A DNA stretch of 64,000 bases, taken from positions 31,299,136-31,363,135 of the forward strand of contig CM038710.1 of the NCBI GenBank assembly GCA_021613375.1, read 5' to 3'. The position numbers and the translations under genes were made by a program. Source of the stretch: Megaleporinus macrocephalus. Taxonomy: Eukaryota > Chordata > Actinopteri > Characiformes > Anostomidae. Shown here piece after piece: positions 37,561 to 48,868 of the stretch. The notes under the pieces are model-generated. The model was given only the letters and a program-made list of their open reading frames with translations, was not told where the DNA came from and ran no database searches. The stretch's first letter is position 1, and every line of letters starts with the position of its first letter.

Positions 37561-37647
37561 CAGACAGAGACAGAGACGGAGAGAGAGAAAGAGAGAGACA
37601 GAGACAGATAAAGAGAAACAGCGAGAGACAGAGTGAGAGAGAGAGAA
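36848..37647. repeat. Long imperfect GA/GACA purine microsatellite
   Basis: About 800 bp of GA with scattered ACA, AAA and CGG interruptions (purine on +, pyrimidine in the fnbp1l pre-mRNA). Long open frames in both directions are pure repeat translation (R/E or S/L) and are not genes. Confidence 0.98.
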
Positions 37648-38540
37648 TAAGAACAAGAATAAGAATACGCATTAGAAACTTCTCCTCCACCAGTGATTGC
37701 ATGTTTTTTTTAAATGTATAGTTCAAATTATTCCATTTACACAGTCAAGATAAGTTTGGTGTCTCAAATTTGCGCTAAAGGGTAATAAAGGGTAACAGCT
37801 ACTAAGCAATGTAAGCATAAACCCACCAAACTGCATGCCTACATCATCCAACACCTGTTTTAAATGATCAAGTAGTGTTAAACAGACTTGTGGAACTGGC
37901 TTAAGAAGCTTCTAAAACACTGCTTTAATAGAAGAACACACAAAATCTTATAAAAGGAGTGCTTTTGCATTAAACCCTGCAATGAAACTCATGGCTGGTG
38001 CAGGTCCATCATTTTAACAAAATAGAACAATTAATAAATTTATAGACCTGAAATTATCAGTTTTTTTAATATTATAAAATAAAACAAGCCTCTTAAGATT
38101 CAGTGTGTTGTGTCAGTGCAGCACTACCTACATTGTTCACCCTGTGATAAGATCTTTACTGATGTTATGCTAATATTTGTCGTATAAACTTCCAGCACCT
38201 ACACTGATGTAGCTCTAGTGCAAAGAAACAAAGTTTCGACACCAAGCCTGCCTTAGCTGATCAACTACGTTTCAGGTATAAGGAAAACTATGCATTTCTT
38301 TTTTTTTTTGCTAAATTATTTCTTTAATATATATTTTACAACCCAAGAAACCACAGGCTGATCTCATCCATATCTCCTGTAAAATGGAAAAAAAGTGCAC
38401 TTTTTCTTTTTCTCCACAAGGTGTCACTAAGAAACAGAGCTATCCAGTTGTGCACTACAGCCCATTTCTCCAGATGTGCCTTTGGGGGCTGCATTTCCTT
38501 ATATGACCATAACAATGGGGCGCTTCACTGGGGAGGTTAC

Positions 38541-38673
38541 CTCATTTTTGTGGATCTCAGAGCGCAGCTTCTCCATGTTGCATATGGTCTCTGAGATCTT
38601 GGGCTGGAGACTCCCAGGGTCACCCATCTGAGGGTTCTTCTCATAAACATCCTTCATTTTGTTCAGTGCGTCT
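38541..38673 (-). CDS. fnbp1l: fnbp1l exon: HR1 domain, second half
   Basis: 133 bp, visible residues 409-453: [20 protein letters not shown], then [20 protein letters not shown] and HKNE. The MGD triplet in NPQMGDP is the piece of HR1 needed for Cdc42 binding in mammalian TOCA-1 and is intact here. Leaves in phase 0 at GAG|gtaacc. Confidence 0.97.
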
Positions 38674-38823
38674 CTGAAAGGCAGAGATTTACAGACGAGA
38701 ATCCTCTTACAAACTAGCAACCGCAACATAATACGCAAAATATGTTCATCTCAGGAACATTTGGCTCTAGAAACGGTTCAGTCTGAATGTATATATTTGT
38801 AAATTTTGTTTTTGTTCAGACTG

Positions 38824-38826
<3 letters not shown>

Positions 38827-38907
<81 letters not shown>
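38827..38907. repeat. (TA)n microsatellite beside a fnbp1l donor site
   Basis: About 40 TA units that start 14 bases inside the intron after the HR1 first-half exon (read on the minus strand). Open frames through it are spurious. Confidence 0.97.
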
Positions 38908-38910
<3 letters not shown>

Positions 38911-38920
38911 GAGGGTCTAC

Positions 38921-39030
38921 CTTTGGTCCATTTCTTTCTGAAGTTCTCTACCAAGCTCGTCGATCCTCTGTTGTAGTTTTTTGCGCCTCTGTTCCGGGGG
39001 GAGGTGGCTGAGATCTTCCAGGTTTGGGGC
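38921..39030 (-). CDS. fnbp1l: fnbp1l exon: HR1 domain, first half
   Basis: 110 bp, visible residues 373-408 plus two bases of 409. It reads [20 protein letters not shown], then [16 protein letters not shown], which is the HR1 antiparallel coiled-coil start (human [23 protein letters not shown]). Acceptor ttcccag, donor AG|gtagac, immediately followed by the TA repeat. Confidence 0.97.
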
Positions 39031-40906
39031 CTGGGAAGACATAGTTTCACGGTTAGTGGCTAACATGTTGAAACTTGTTGTGCAGACACCATCACACAGC
39101 TACAGTCTCAGTGAGTACTATGCAACAAAAACAAATCCCAAACGAGGTGTCCTTCCCAGAGTTAATGGGCCTATGTGCTGTTAAAGCAATGGATATGGCA
39201 AGATCATGTGTTGATGTGTTGGTTAGCACGGATGAGAACTGTAATGATATAAAAATACAGGATTTCACTTACTTATTTGCATAATGTAACCCAAACCCAC
39301 TTTAAGAAGGACATCTTTGCAAAAAAAGGAAGGAGGAACAGTAGTGCTCTGTATCGTTCTCTGTTTTTGGGAGAGAAAGGGATCCTAATACTGAACTGAC
39401 TCTAAAAACTAGACTAAATTCCACAGGCATGGCTACTTCTACAGCACTCCAACACTATCCTACCTCCATACTTACCAGCTTCACAGACCACTGAGCAGTT
39501 GTGGTTAGACCACGCCATTCACAAACACACAGAAACACAATGACACAAGTAGCTCATCAGCATTGGTCAATACTCTGGCTCCAAGGAAGGCTTTAGACAC
39601 TAACAGCACTTTGTCATGCAAAGGCTAAGGCCTGGAAACCTAGACTGTGTCTAAAGGTTCCCCTGGGTGAGATTGGGTTAGCACAGCAAGGAAAAGGACG
39701 GGACAGTTATTGTTCTAAAGGTAGTCAACACACACACACACACACTCGCCACAGACCAAGGACCGCTATTAACCTCATCAGAAAGGACGTCATTCTTTAG
39801 CGGGCCTCAGAGTGGAACCTTGAAAGATAATGTCCAGAGCTGAGGAGATGATCATGAAGATGTTTTGCTGTTTGAAATAAACGACTAAATGCTAATCTGC
39901 CGATGACCGTTGTTAGTAGAAGTGTCTGGTTATGAGACGGTAGGAATGAAACAGTTAAAAGAACGGTTTTGCGAAAAATCCCATTTACACAATTATCCAC
40001 TGACTCCTGATGGAGCTGATCAGCTGAGACATGCCTGGTGTACAAGTTTTGCTGCTTTCGTGCTGGAGCTGTGAGGCTAACATAGCAAACAATCTGGCGA
40101 ACACTAGAAAATCAAGTCACCCAAATCTTTTCCGTAAATACATCTACAAAACTTAGTTCAATCCACTCAAACACCATTTAGGTCCTCCTTATGTCTGCAC
40201 AGGCTTATCAAAGCTGTTTAGTGCACAGCATGACTCTGAACTATAAAACTTCAATGGGTAGCTGAATTCAGGGGCAACCATTTCAGACACTATAGTCATA
40301 CAGGGTCCTAAACCTCAGTGATAAGTCCATGCAACACTAATGAAGACCTGGAATTGGTTTAAGAGAAATTTCAGGGGTCTTATTACAAAACAAGGATTTG
40401 AGTGACTATTGACTTACAGCATTTGTTAAAAACTTAACCACACAGTTCCAGTGCTACAACAAAGCAGCTGAATATGGACACCAATCATGTCTTGGTTGGT
40501 TGAATGCTGGAACGCTGTTTTTTATCTACAGCATCTGATTTAATTGGCCAAACCATTCCTTTAAAAGAAGGTTACCTACAAAAATGGCTGAACATAAATA
40601 CTGAGATACCAAACACCCGTAACCCCTGATCTCAACTGTAGACACATTTTTTTCACAGCCTTGAGTGCTGGTCTGGCATCAATTCCTCAGTCAATTCCAC
40701 AATCATATTCATAATCAAAACTGATCCGAGAGCAGCACTCTAAGAACTTTAAAGAGTGATCTGTTGACCTAGAAAACCACTTGAATGTAGATTCACTGGA
40801 CAATACTCTTCATGAAAAAAAATGTGGAAAACATTAGTATTTTTCTGAACTGAAAGTCAATCTGAAACCACTGCAAACACACACACACACTTCAGGGTGC
40901 TCTTAC
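39031..40906 (-). other. fnbp1l intron
   Basis: About 1.9 kb between the HR1 exon and the variable proline-rich exon. Apart from the short CA tract, nothing was recognised. Confidence 0.8.
39726..39745. repeat. (CA)n microsatellite
   Basis: A short run of about ten CA units in a fnbp1l intron. Confidence 0.85.
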
Positions 40907-41059
40907 CCCTCTCCTTAGACCCCGGAAAGACGGGATCTTGGACTTTACCGTTCTCATTTCATTCAGACAATGAGCTATCCGCTCGGTAGGGAACTTAGGA
41001 GACTGAAAATGGGCATGAGGGAAACTAGGGAGGGGTGGGGGAGGAATGGACGGGGGAAG
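40907..41059 (-). CDS. fnbp1l: fnbp1l variable proline-rich exon (probably alternatively spliced)
   Basis: 153 bp, exactly 51 codons, phase 0 on both sides, so it can be skipped cleanly. It reads LPPSIPPPPLPSFPHAHFQS, then PKFPTERIAHCLNEMRTVKS and KIPSFRGLRRG. The FxSLKRG-like ending and the RxNEM word match the optional exon of FNBP1 and FNBP1L that lies between GKKPK and the HR1 start. Acceptor attgccccag and donor GGG|gtaaga are both good. PPPPLP is a candidate SH3 or profilin ligand. The exon has no start codon at its edge and was found by reading the minus strand between flanking exons. Confidence 0.9.
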
Positions 41060-41655
41060 CTGGGGCAATAAAACATCAAAAGATCAACAACTGAACAAAA
41101 ACAACCAAACAATTAAAGAAAAAGGCACTAAACATGACTTGCCAGTGACCAAGTCAAAGACATTAATTGCAGCTACAACGTTAAGCTAAACAATGACTGT
41201 GAAATGAACTGCATGATGCAGTTCCACAAGATGAACTGAGAGAAAAAAAACCTTCAAAAGAAAAGTGGTCCAGTTAAATGAAAGAAAAACACAAACTGTA
41301 ATGCGCTGGTAGCATGCCAGTATGAAGTGTAATGCCATAAATAGCAGGTTACTGATTAACTGCATGTTAAACCCTTTTACAGCCCTGGCAGGTCAAAGTC
41401 TTGCGCTGGCTTGTAAGATTCGGTTTGTGTAATCTGTTCTGAAAAAGCAAGTACTTTATAATCATTACGGAGGTGAACCTGACATGAAAGGTCTTCCCAG
41501 GAATTTAAACCCTGCACTGAAAACAGCTGAGAAGGTATATATGGCCATGTACAGTAAAATGTCTTATGACTTTTTATGAGTAGGTAAGCGGGTGGGCTGT
41601 CGTGTCATCATGTGATATGTTTGAGAACGTGTGCTTGTACGTGTGCAAGTCTTAC

Positions 41656-41859
41656 TTTGGGTTTTTTCCCAAAGAGCCAAAGCTTGTTCTTGGCTTTTCC
41701 GATAGCGTGTTTGGGGTCCGGTTTGCTTCCGTCGTTTTTGGGGGTTCCAATAGTGCCGTCCGATCCTGTGCGCTGGATGTTCTGACTGAAGTCCTCGAAA
41801 GGGAAGTCACCTGGGGGCTCGAACCCTGACTTGAACGACTCTACTACAATCAATGAGTC
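41656..41859 (-). CDS. fnbp1l: fnbp1l exon: post-F-BAR basic segment
   Basis: 204 bp, visible residues 254-321. It reads [20 protein letters not shown], then [20 protein letters not shown] and [32 protein letters not shown] is the end of the extended F-BAR region, and the [14 protein letters not shown] tail is basic. Both are specific to FNBP1L over FNBP1 (which has KLWPFIKK). Phase 0 at both ends. Acceptor taccacag, donor gtaaga. Confidence 0.97.
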
Positions 41860-42734
41860 CTGTGGTAGAATGATATCAGGGATGAAATGACTTCATGCCA
41901 ATAATAAATAAATCATAATACTATTGATAAATAGCAACGGGCCTTTGCGGTGAGTTGGACTTCATGAACACCACCAAGCAGTGGCCAGTATTGCGACATT
42001 CTGTATAGAGAACGGCCTGTTCTTCAAACCCTATACTCATTCCACTAGATACCAACCGTTCTGTACAGTTCTGAATCATATTATTCATGTTATATGTTAT
42101 GAATCATAGGCATTGCCAAATGGTGCGAACAGGCCACAGATGGTCAGCCACTCTGAAACATTTGCATGTCACAGAGGGTGTGGACTACATTCTGGAAGGG
42201 CCTGGATCAGATCCACACAGCTTGCTCCAAAGGTCCTGTACAGGCACAGCCCAGGATGAGGGGAAACCCTCAGAAGAATATGACCTACACTTGTAAACAT
42301 GTAAACGAAAGCACAAACACTAACACAGTGTCCTTAGAACTGAACTGTTATCCTGTGGCTGTGGGTGGAGGGACTTAGGGACATAGAGCAAGCGTGAGCC
42401 AATTTATTTATATAAAAAAAAAGAAAAAAAAAGCCACACAGGACCGCTTTAGGAGCATCATGGGAAAGAGTCCGTAAGCCCTGGCCACAATGTTAAGCTT
42501 CCTCTCCAACACCAATCCCAATTTTTGACAATGTCCACATTGCCTGAGGCTCAAAGGCTGGGAACACATTTCTTAACAGCTTCATATGTAAATATAACTG
42601 ATACATGACAAAGTCATACATGCCATACAAACACAGCAATGATTGCTTTGCTGTGGTGCTTTCGATACACGTTCTATTAGATTAGATAATACACACTGTC
42701 TTTGACTTCCAACCCATAATATCAAGAAACTCAC

Positions 42735-42881
42735 CCTGCGCTCATCCACATTTTTGGCAGCAGTCACCATGCCCTCTAGACACTTTGAAACGATGGGGAT
42801 GACTTTCCTCTCCACCTCAGCAAAGCTTCGATACGTCTCCCCCAGTTTCACCGTCCGACGCTCATCCATGTCCTGCAGGTT
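42735..42881 (-). CDS. fnbp1l: fnbp1l exon: F-BAR domain
   Basis: 147 bp, visible residues 205-253, phase 0 on both sides. It reads NLQDMDERRTVKLGETYRSF, then AEVERKVIPIVSKCLEGMVT and AAKNVDERR, matching MDERRTIKLSE and ERKVIPIISKCLEGM of the human F-BAR tip helices. Acceptor attttacag, donor AGG|gtgagt. Confidence 0.97.
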
Positions 42882-43028
42882 CTGTAAAATGAGAAAACCC
42901 ACACGTTACATTACTCTCACAAACACAAGCGTCCTTTTCAGAACCAGCTAGAAACTAATTTTTATACTATTTCTTTGGAAACTGGCAACAAAATCACAAT
43001 ACGACACAAACAGGAAGTGAAAATTCAC

Positions 43029-43157
43029 CTTAAATATCTGTGGGATGGCCACATTGAAGTGCTTCCACTGTTCAGCATTGAAGTTCTGCAATTGAGCAGC
43101 ATACTCATTCTTACTCTCGTCTGCCATGTGGGTTCTCAGGTACAGCTGGGACTTGGC
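43029..43157 (-). CDS. fnbp1l: fnbp1l exon: F-BAR domain
   Basis: 129 bp, visible residues 162-204, phase 0 on both sides. It reads AKSQLYLRTHMADESKNEYA, then AQLQNFNAEQWKHFNVAIPQ and IFK. Matches human LRTHMADENKNEYAAQLQNF. Acceptor tgttttcag, donor gtgaat. Confidence 0.97.
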
Positions 43158-43309
43158 CTGAAAACATCAGGGAGTAGGAGTTACACTGAAGTGAATGAAA
43201 TGAAACTGATTGAAAATGTATTTATATTGTAGGACAGACAGGACACAGTGTTTCTATCATTTTTTTTTACAAGCAATGTGGTCAGCAGCAACCATAAAGA
43301 CAACCATAC

Positions 43310-43414
43310 CTTTTCCACCTCCGACTTCGTGGCGTTGATGTCGTTGTCTAACCTCTCAAACATGATCTGGGACTTCTCTGCTTCTCTGCATTCTCGCTCA
43401 AACTTTTTCTTGCT
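43310..43414 (-). CDS. fnbp1l: fnbp1l exon: F-BAR domain
   Basis: 105 bp, visible residues 127-161, phase 0 on both sides. It reads [20 protein letters not shown], then [15 protein letters not shown]. Matches human [34 protein letters not shown]. Acceptor atatggcag, donor gtatgg. Only 152 bp of intron separate it from the next exon. Confidence 0.97.
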
Positions 43415-44196
43415 CTGCCATATTCACACAGGAAGAACAAGCACAGAAGCTCAGCTTGATATGAAACACAACCTGGTTCCACATGCAACACTCATTCAGT
43501 GAGAGCACTTATCTGCAGGCAGCTATCTGCTTATGCGAAATGTGCAGGAACAGTAGTACAAAGTTTGCAAACCTTTGCGATTCTGTAACCCTGTGACCCA
43601 AAATGTGGTCAGGTCTTCAGCGGAGTCATAAAAACAGATAAAAACAACCCCCTCCTCAAAAAAAAACATAGAAAACACAAAGACAACCCAAAAATTATCT
43701 CCCTCTTAATTCCTGAACTGAACAGTGGGATCCAACATTAAATCTCTTTCTTGAGGGGAAAAGAGTAAACCTGTGCTTTCAGTTAGTGGTGCGACTCCTG
43801 AGAGCAGGAATGACAACCAAACATTTCCTGTAACAGATGATCAGTCCCGCAAGCCGCCGTGGTCCTGCAGCAACAAAACAGCTCCAAACAGGGTTTCTGC
43901 AATCACTGTGTTTTGGAGCTGGGACCAGGTTCTTATGGATAGTAGCACGTCTCATTTAAACCAAAAGGTTTAGAGTTTTTGTAACTCAACATCCAAATTC
44001 CTGTGTTACAGCAGTCCTCGAAGTAACGACGCATCGGCAGACAGTTAACAACCAATGCAAATACGCCACGACTGAAATCGATTGAGAAAAAATTAAACGA
44101 CATCCTTTTGAAACAGCAGAGGGCGCTGGCGCTGTCTACCTCACTTGTTTGACGCTTGTACATCACGTTAGCATGGCGTCACATCAGGGTCAAAAC

Positions 44197-44807
44197 TAGG
44201 GTGTGCAAAGACGCAAGGTGAAAAATCTAAACCTGCACGTTTTAACGTTTTGCACACATATATTTTTCACTCGTGAGTGCAAATGTGATCCTCGCCAGCA
44301 CAGAAAGAAGACCTGCACACGCATCCTTAAATTTTTTTAGCTCTCGTGATTTGATATTTTCCTTGTGCGCAAACTGCAACACCGTCGGCTGCTCTCTGCG
44401 CTCGAGAGAAGCTTCACAGGGGGGCGGTGTTAACAGTTTGGGGGCGGGACATGGGCCGAACGCTTGGCTGATGGCACCGGCTGGTCGCTCACTACGAACA
44501 ACCTCTCAAACTACAACAAACATGGACTAAGAGGAGCCGACAGGAGAGAGAGATTAAAACTTTAGTTTATATCACTTATAATAGTGATTTAATAGTCTTA
44601 TCACTTCTTATGAACACGTATTCACTTTAGTTTTAATAAAGGAAAGTTTTTTTGTAGATAAATAAAAGGAAACTTAGTCATAATTTGTGTTCAGTTTGAC
44701 TTGATTAAAAAAAAATAAAAAAATAAAAGATTCATAGAAAATCGGATCGTGAGGCCAGCATTATGAATCACACTGCATTGTGAGTAGAGTCTATCGTTAC
44801 ATCCCTA
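44197..44807. mobile_element. hAT-like non-autonomous element
   Basis: The ends TAGGGTGTGCAAAGACGC and TCGTTACATCCCTA are short inverted repeats of the TAGGGnTGT type. The interior has gaatcgga-like words (aaaatcggatcgtgaggcca) common in fish hAT MITEs. Target duplication is not preserved. An open frame near 44,273-44,530 on + is inside the element and resembles no transposase. Confidence 0.5.
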
Positions 44808-45377
44808 CTTCTGACTCATCCAGGTGGTCTTTAGCAACTTGAACTTGAGATGCTGCAGCAATGTTCTTCTTAAAGAGAAGTGTTTTTCTCTTTTGTTGTC
44901 CTCCCTTAGATGCCATTATAGTCTATTGGTATTGCTGTAGCTGACAGTAGCCAGTATAAGAGAGGCCGGCAGATCTTTAGATATTATCCTGGGATTCTTT
45001 GTGATATCCCGGAATATCATATGCCTTGCTTCTGGAGTGTTCTGTTGAATGACCACTCTTGGGCTGTCAAATTTTCTCCATTCCCTTGACAGTGGATTGG
45101 TGGAGTGCAAACTTCCAGCTGATCACCATCAACAGTTCTTTTATAAGGTTCTCGGAAATCTGAGCTGTTGATGCTAAAGGTTGATGTGTTTTTAAACAGG
45201 GCACCCAAACTCTACCTAAACCTAAATTTTTTTAATCCAACTGATTGAATCTCCTCACTCAAATTAGCCCCTAAACTGAACAGATATACAGTATTGAACC
45301 AGATATACAGTACTGAATCAGATATAACAGTACTAACCAGTACTAGTGAATGAAAAAGTCTATGCTTGCATTTGTTA

Positions 45378-45582
45378 TAGGGGTGTGTTTTAAAAAAAAA
45401 GATTTTTCGATTCAAATCTATCTTCATTTGAACAATCCGATATCGATTTGTATAAACTTGAGATCGACATTTAAAATTAGCATTCCAGCCTCAACCGAAT
45501 TGAATCGGAAATCAAATTGAATTGGGACCTTGCGAATTGGGATTGAATTGCTCCGGGAAATAAGTAGCGATACCCTGCCCTA
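45378..45582. mobile_element. hAT MITE with perfect 8-bp target duplication
   Basis: A 205-bp element with ends TAGGGGTGTG and TACCCTGCCCTA, flanked on both sides by the identical octanucleotide atttgtta (45,370-45,377 and 45,383-45,390). An 8-bp duplication is the signature of hAT transposition. The interior is rich in gattcgaat-like and gatatcgatttg words. Confidence 0.8.
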
Positions 45583-45599
45583 ATTTGTTACTTTTTTGA

Positions 45600-45635
<36 letters not shown>

Positions 45636-46348
45636 TTCTCAGACAAAATATCGAACACAATTCTACAGAAATGTAAAAAGCTCACAACTCTAGTCTCTCG
45701 CGCCACTGTACCCATGAAACAGCTGGCATCAGTATACAGAACAAACCAGACAGAATCCAATATAGTAGCAAACAAATCAGCGGGGCGAAAGAGAGAAAGT
45801 GCTAATTTGTTCTTTGGAGTTTGTCAGAACATCTGTGTTTGATTTTGTGACAGTGCACAAAGAGGAATAGCTAAGGCATTACAGCATGGCCACTCTCGAT
45901 GTGAGATTCAGCTGTTGCTGGCTAGCACTTGCACTAAACCATAAAGCTGCAAAAACAATCCAGCTTCACTGTCTACAACACACTGCCTGGCCCGCTCTGC
46001 ACAGTTTTACAGTCTGCTGTGTGTGTGTGTGTGTTGCTGTGTAGGAAGTGTGTGCGCCTGTGTATGCTTTGCAGGGGTGGAGGGGTTGGGGGTAGGCGTA
46101 CATGAACTAATGCCAAATGTCTTCTGCTGTACCCTTCCTTCTTTCTTTTCCTGTCTTCCTGCTCTCACTTACACACACACACACACACACATACATACAC
46201 AGATGTGGATTTGAATATCTGGATGAGAGTGAGGGAGAGCAGGTCACAGCTGGAGTAAGGTTTGCGGATGGGTCATCCACACACATGCTCAGCCACTGCG
46301 GTCGACGCAGAGAACAACATGCACGCACAAAATCTAACAAATACTCAC

Positions 46349-46411
46349 GTTGTCCATTTGTTTCCAGCACTGGTCCAAATACTGCTGGGCTTTCCTTCCC
46401 TCCTGAAGGTG
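46349..46411 (-). CDS. fnbp1l: fnbp1l exon: F-BAR domain
   Basis: A 63-bp exon, exactly 21 codons in phase 0, visible residues 106-126. It reads HLQEGRKAQQYLDQCWKQMD followed by N. Matches human HLQEGRKAQQYLDMCWKQMD. Acceptor gttctacag, donor gtgagt. It was found by reading the minus strand in phase, since it is short. Confidence 0.97.
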
Positions 46412-46599
46412 CTGTAGAACACAACAGACAACACCTTTTTAAAACCAGGCTAAAGAGCTGAGCCTGAGCGAAACACTGGGTTATCATATCAGAAAAAGCT
46501 GTGGTATTTAAAGAAAACATTTTTAAAACTCTCTTTATCTCCTGCAATGTAACCGGCTGCACCTTTAAGACTGAATTTTGAACTGTGGCTGCAATGTAT

Positions 46600-46912
46600 T
46601 GATAGATATATAAGTAGATAGATAGATACTTTATTGACCCCAGAGGGAAATTCAAGATCTCTGCATTTAACCCATCTGTACAGTGAAACACTCACATATA
46701 CACACACAATCACACTAGTGAACAGACACACTAGGCAGCAGTGAGCACACTTGCTCGGAGAGGTGGGCAGCCCTACCACAGCACCCAGGGAGCAGTCAGG
46801 GGTTAGGCGCATTGCTCACGACTTCAGTCGTGTCCTGAAGGTTCATGGGATTAAACTGGCAACCTTTAAGTCACAAGGCTGGTTCCCAAACTTCCAGCCC
46901 ACGACTGTCGAG
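46600..46912 (-). mobile_element. tRNA-derived SINE, near full length
   Basis: Read on the minus strand it has a tRNA-like head (tcgtgggctgg A-box area, then aaggttgccagtttaatccc as a decayed B-box). The body contains cctaacccctgactgctccc and agggctgcccacctctcc, and the tail is gaatttccctctgggg, tcaataaagtatctatctatc-like. This is a widespread teleost SINE architecture with a TATC tail. Confidence 0.65.
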
Positions 46913-47350
46913 ACTGAAACATTGCTTATAACTTCATGCGAATGTGAGGGATTAAACCGCTGTAGGCTGAACAGGCTGTTGCATGTAAATTCATTGTTTT
47001 TTCCAAAAACTGAAAACGGGATTTTTTTGTTTTATCAAAAGCAAACAATCTCCCCTCCACTGTCCATTTCCTTTTACTGTACCCCACCTCACTTTAACAG
47101 CACAGGACAAGATGTGCGAGGGACAGGAGTCTTCCATGTTGAATGATGCGCATCTAATGGAATTCCTTCTGGTCGCAAAGCTGGTTCCAGCCCACGACTG
47201 CCTCCATATTGTGCCTCATGTAAGTAGTAGTCAAGACTGAAACATTGCTTATAACTTCATGCGATTGGGAGGGATTAAACCGCTGTAGGCTGAACAGGCT
47301 GTAGCATGTAAATTCATTGTTTTTTCCAAAAACTGAAAACGGGATTTTTC
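46905..47350. repeat. Local direct duplication next to the SINE
   Basis: The block gagactgaaacattgcttat, ending at aaaaactgaaaacgggattt, occurs at about 46,911-47,025 and again at about 47,231-47,348 with only a few differences. The second copy is preceded by its own SINE-head fragment (ccagcccacgactgcctcc). It is evidently duplicated after the SINE inserted. Confidence 0.85.
47036..47166. repeat. Duplicated block, copy 1 (partner at 48,743-48,868)
   Basis: It runs from atcaaaagcaaacaatctcc to ttgaatgatgcgcatctaat and matches 48,743-48,868 almost base for base, apart from a short indel in the middle. Same orientation. Confidence 0.85.
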
Positions 47351-47706
47351 CATATATGGACATTAGAGACTTGGGAGTGAGCAACACATTTAAAAAACTT
47401 TCTAGACCACATCAAAGTATATACAATCCGGTTTTCCATGATGTGGGCCACGTAATGAGTTTACATTCAAAACTAGAAGACATATCTGACGTGAGAAAAT
47501 CTGTTAAAAAAAAAGTGAAACTTGCAAAAGTGACTACCAGTTACATCAGCCAGTAAAACTACTGGAGTCTGCTTAATTCCAGACAATATTCAATTATATT
47601 ATCTAATATTACTGGTCACCAGAACTCCTAAAACTCTGCTTCCATCACAAACACTGGTCCTAGTACAAGAAGTTTATGTACTGCTCTATATGATGAAGAT
47701 GCTCAC

Positions 47707-47854
47707 ATGTTTCCGCTCTGCCTTCAAGTCCTGTGAGTATCTCATCAGCTCTCCATACACCCTGTGACCCATCTCCTCGGCAACGACCTCTCGCTGACCC
47801 GCATAGTCATTCAGCTCGTTTAGTATGGCGTAGAACGACAGGCATGACGTGAAC
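47707..47854 (-). CDS. fnbp1l: fnbp1l exon: F-BAR domain
   Basis: 148 bp, visible residues 56-105. It reads FTSCLSFYAILNELNDYAGQ, then REVVAEEMGHRVYGELMRYS and QDLKAERKH. ILNELNDYAGQREVVAEEM is the most conserved stretch of the TOCA/CIP4 F-BAR. It enters with one base (completing Arg56) and leaves in phase 0. Acceptor gttttgcag, donor gtgagc. Confidence 0.98.
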
Positions 47855-47925
47855 CTGCAAAACAGAAACATGCGTTCACTCAGTCGCTCCGCACTTTGAT
47901 TGTAACATGTAATTACAGCACTTTT

Positions 47926-48010
47926 AGATTCAAGATTTAAGAGATTTATTGTCATATACACAGCAGAAACAGTTACACTGTACAATGAAATTCTTACTTT
48001 GCTGTTCCTC
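47926..48010 (-). mobile_element. Retroposon 3'-end fragment
   Basis: The words agatttattgtcatatacac, acactgtacaatgaaattct and tactttgctgttcc form a highly repeated teleost retroposon tail, read here on the minus strand. It lies only 70 bp upstream of an F-BAR exon. Family not named. Confidence 0.5.
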
Positions 48011-48742
48011 CATTTACCAATAGATAACAAAAAGAAAAAAAACCCCAAAATATATAAAATATAATAATATATTTTAAGTTGAAGTAAATAAAATGAAGGT
48101 TAAATAAAAAATAAATAAATAAAAATAAAAGTAACGAAAAAAAAACAATTTTAATCAGCTTTGACTAAAAACAAAGCTCAAATGTACAAAACACTTCTTT
48201 TTCTCGACACCTTTCTCCAAATGAAGGCAATCAGCCAAAACATGCAGGCTTACTTTTTAGTTTTGCCTTGAAAAGTGCACTGTATGGCATATCGTGGTGT
48301 AAAAATGGACAAAAGTACATCTTTTAGATAAAGATAGTAGCAGCAGATATCTTAAAACATGATCATTCTTTATAGAAAAGCAAAAACCTTTTTTAAAAAA
48401 AAATCTCTTTAAAAGAAAAAAAAAAGACTTCTCAGGCTGTAGAAAGTGTATAAATACATCTATAATAAACAGAAGCACTCACAAATGACATAACATAAAT
48501 GATCAAACCCTCTTAGACCATAGTGGTGGGCATATACGCCACTAGGCACTGTGCATTACTTATTCTGTTGTAATGTGCACTTTAGAGCAATGGAGATTGT
48601 TGATGTTGACTGATTGCCAAGCAGACAAGCTTGACCTGCTCACTTTATTAAAAAACTACACAAGCGCACACACAGAACATCCTGACCGCCTCTTGCCAGA
48701 CGTCCCCCCTTATGCTTGAAAAAGAGGAAAGGCAGTGTTTCA

Positions 48743-48868
48743 TCAAAAGCAAACAATCTCCCCTCCACTGTCCAATTTACTGTAGCCCACCCTGCATTAA
48801 CAGCACAGGACAAGATGTGCGAGGGACAGGAGTCTTCCATGTTGAATGATGCTCATCTAATGGAATTC
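48743..48868. repeat. Duplicated block, copy 2 (partner at 47,036-47,166)
   Basis: See the partner entry. The shared sequence includes gcacaggacaagatgtgcga and gggacaggagtcttccatgt. Confidence 0.85.

Larger units (their letters stand above)
43415..46348 (-). other. fnbp1l intron with hAT-like insertions
   Basis: About 2.9 kb. It holds hAT-like elements at 44,197 and 45,378, a 30-base T run at about 45,600, and a CA tract at about 46,170. No exon seen. Confidence 0.8.

Noticed and set aside
36776..37726. Very long open frames on both strands through the GA tract (S/L-rich and R/E-rich proteins)
   Set aside because: They are translations of a simple repeat, open in several frames at once, with no domain and no conserved start.
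44273..44530. An 85-residue + strand open frame
   Set aside because: Lies inside a hAT-like element and has no transposase or other domain signature.
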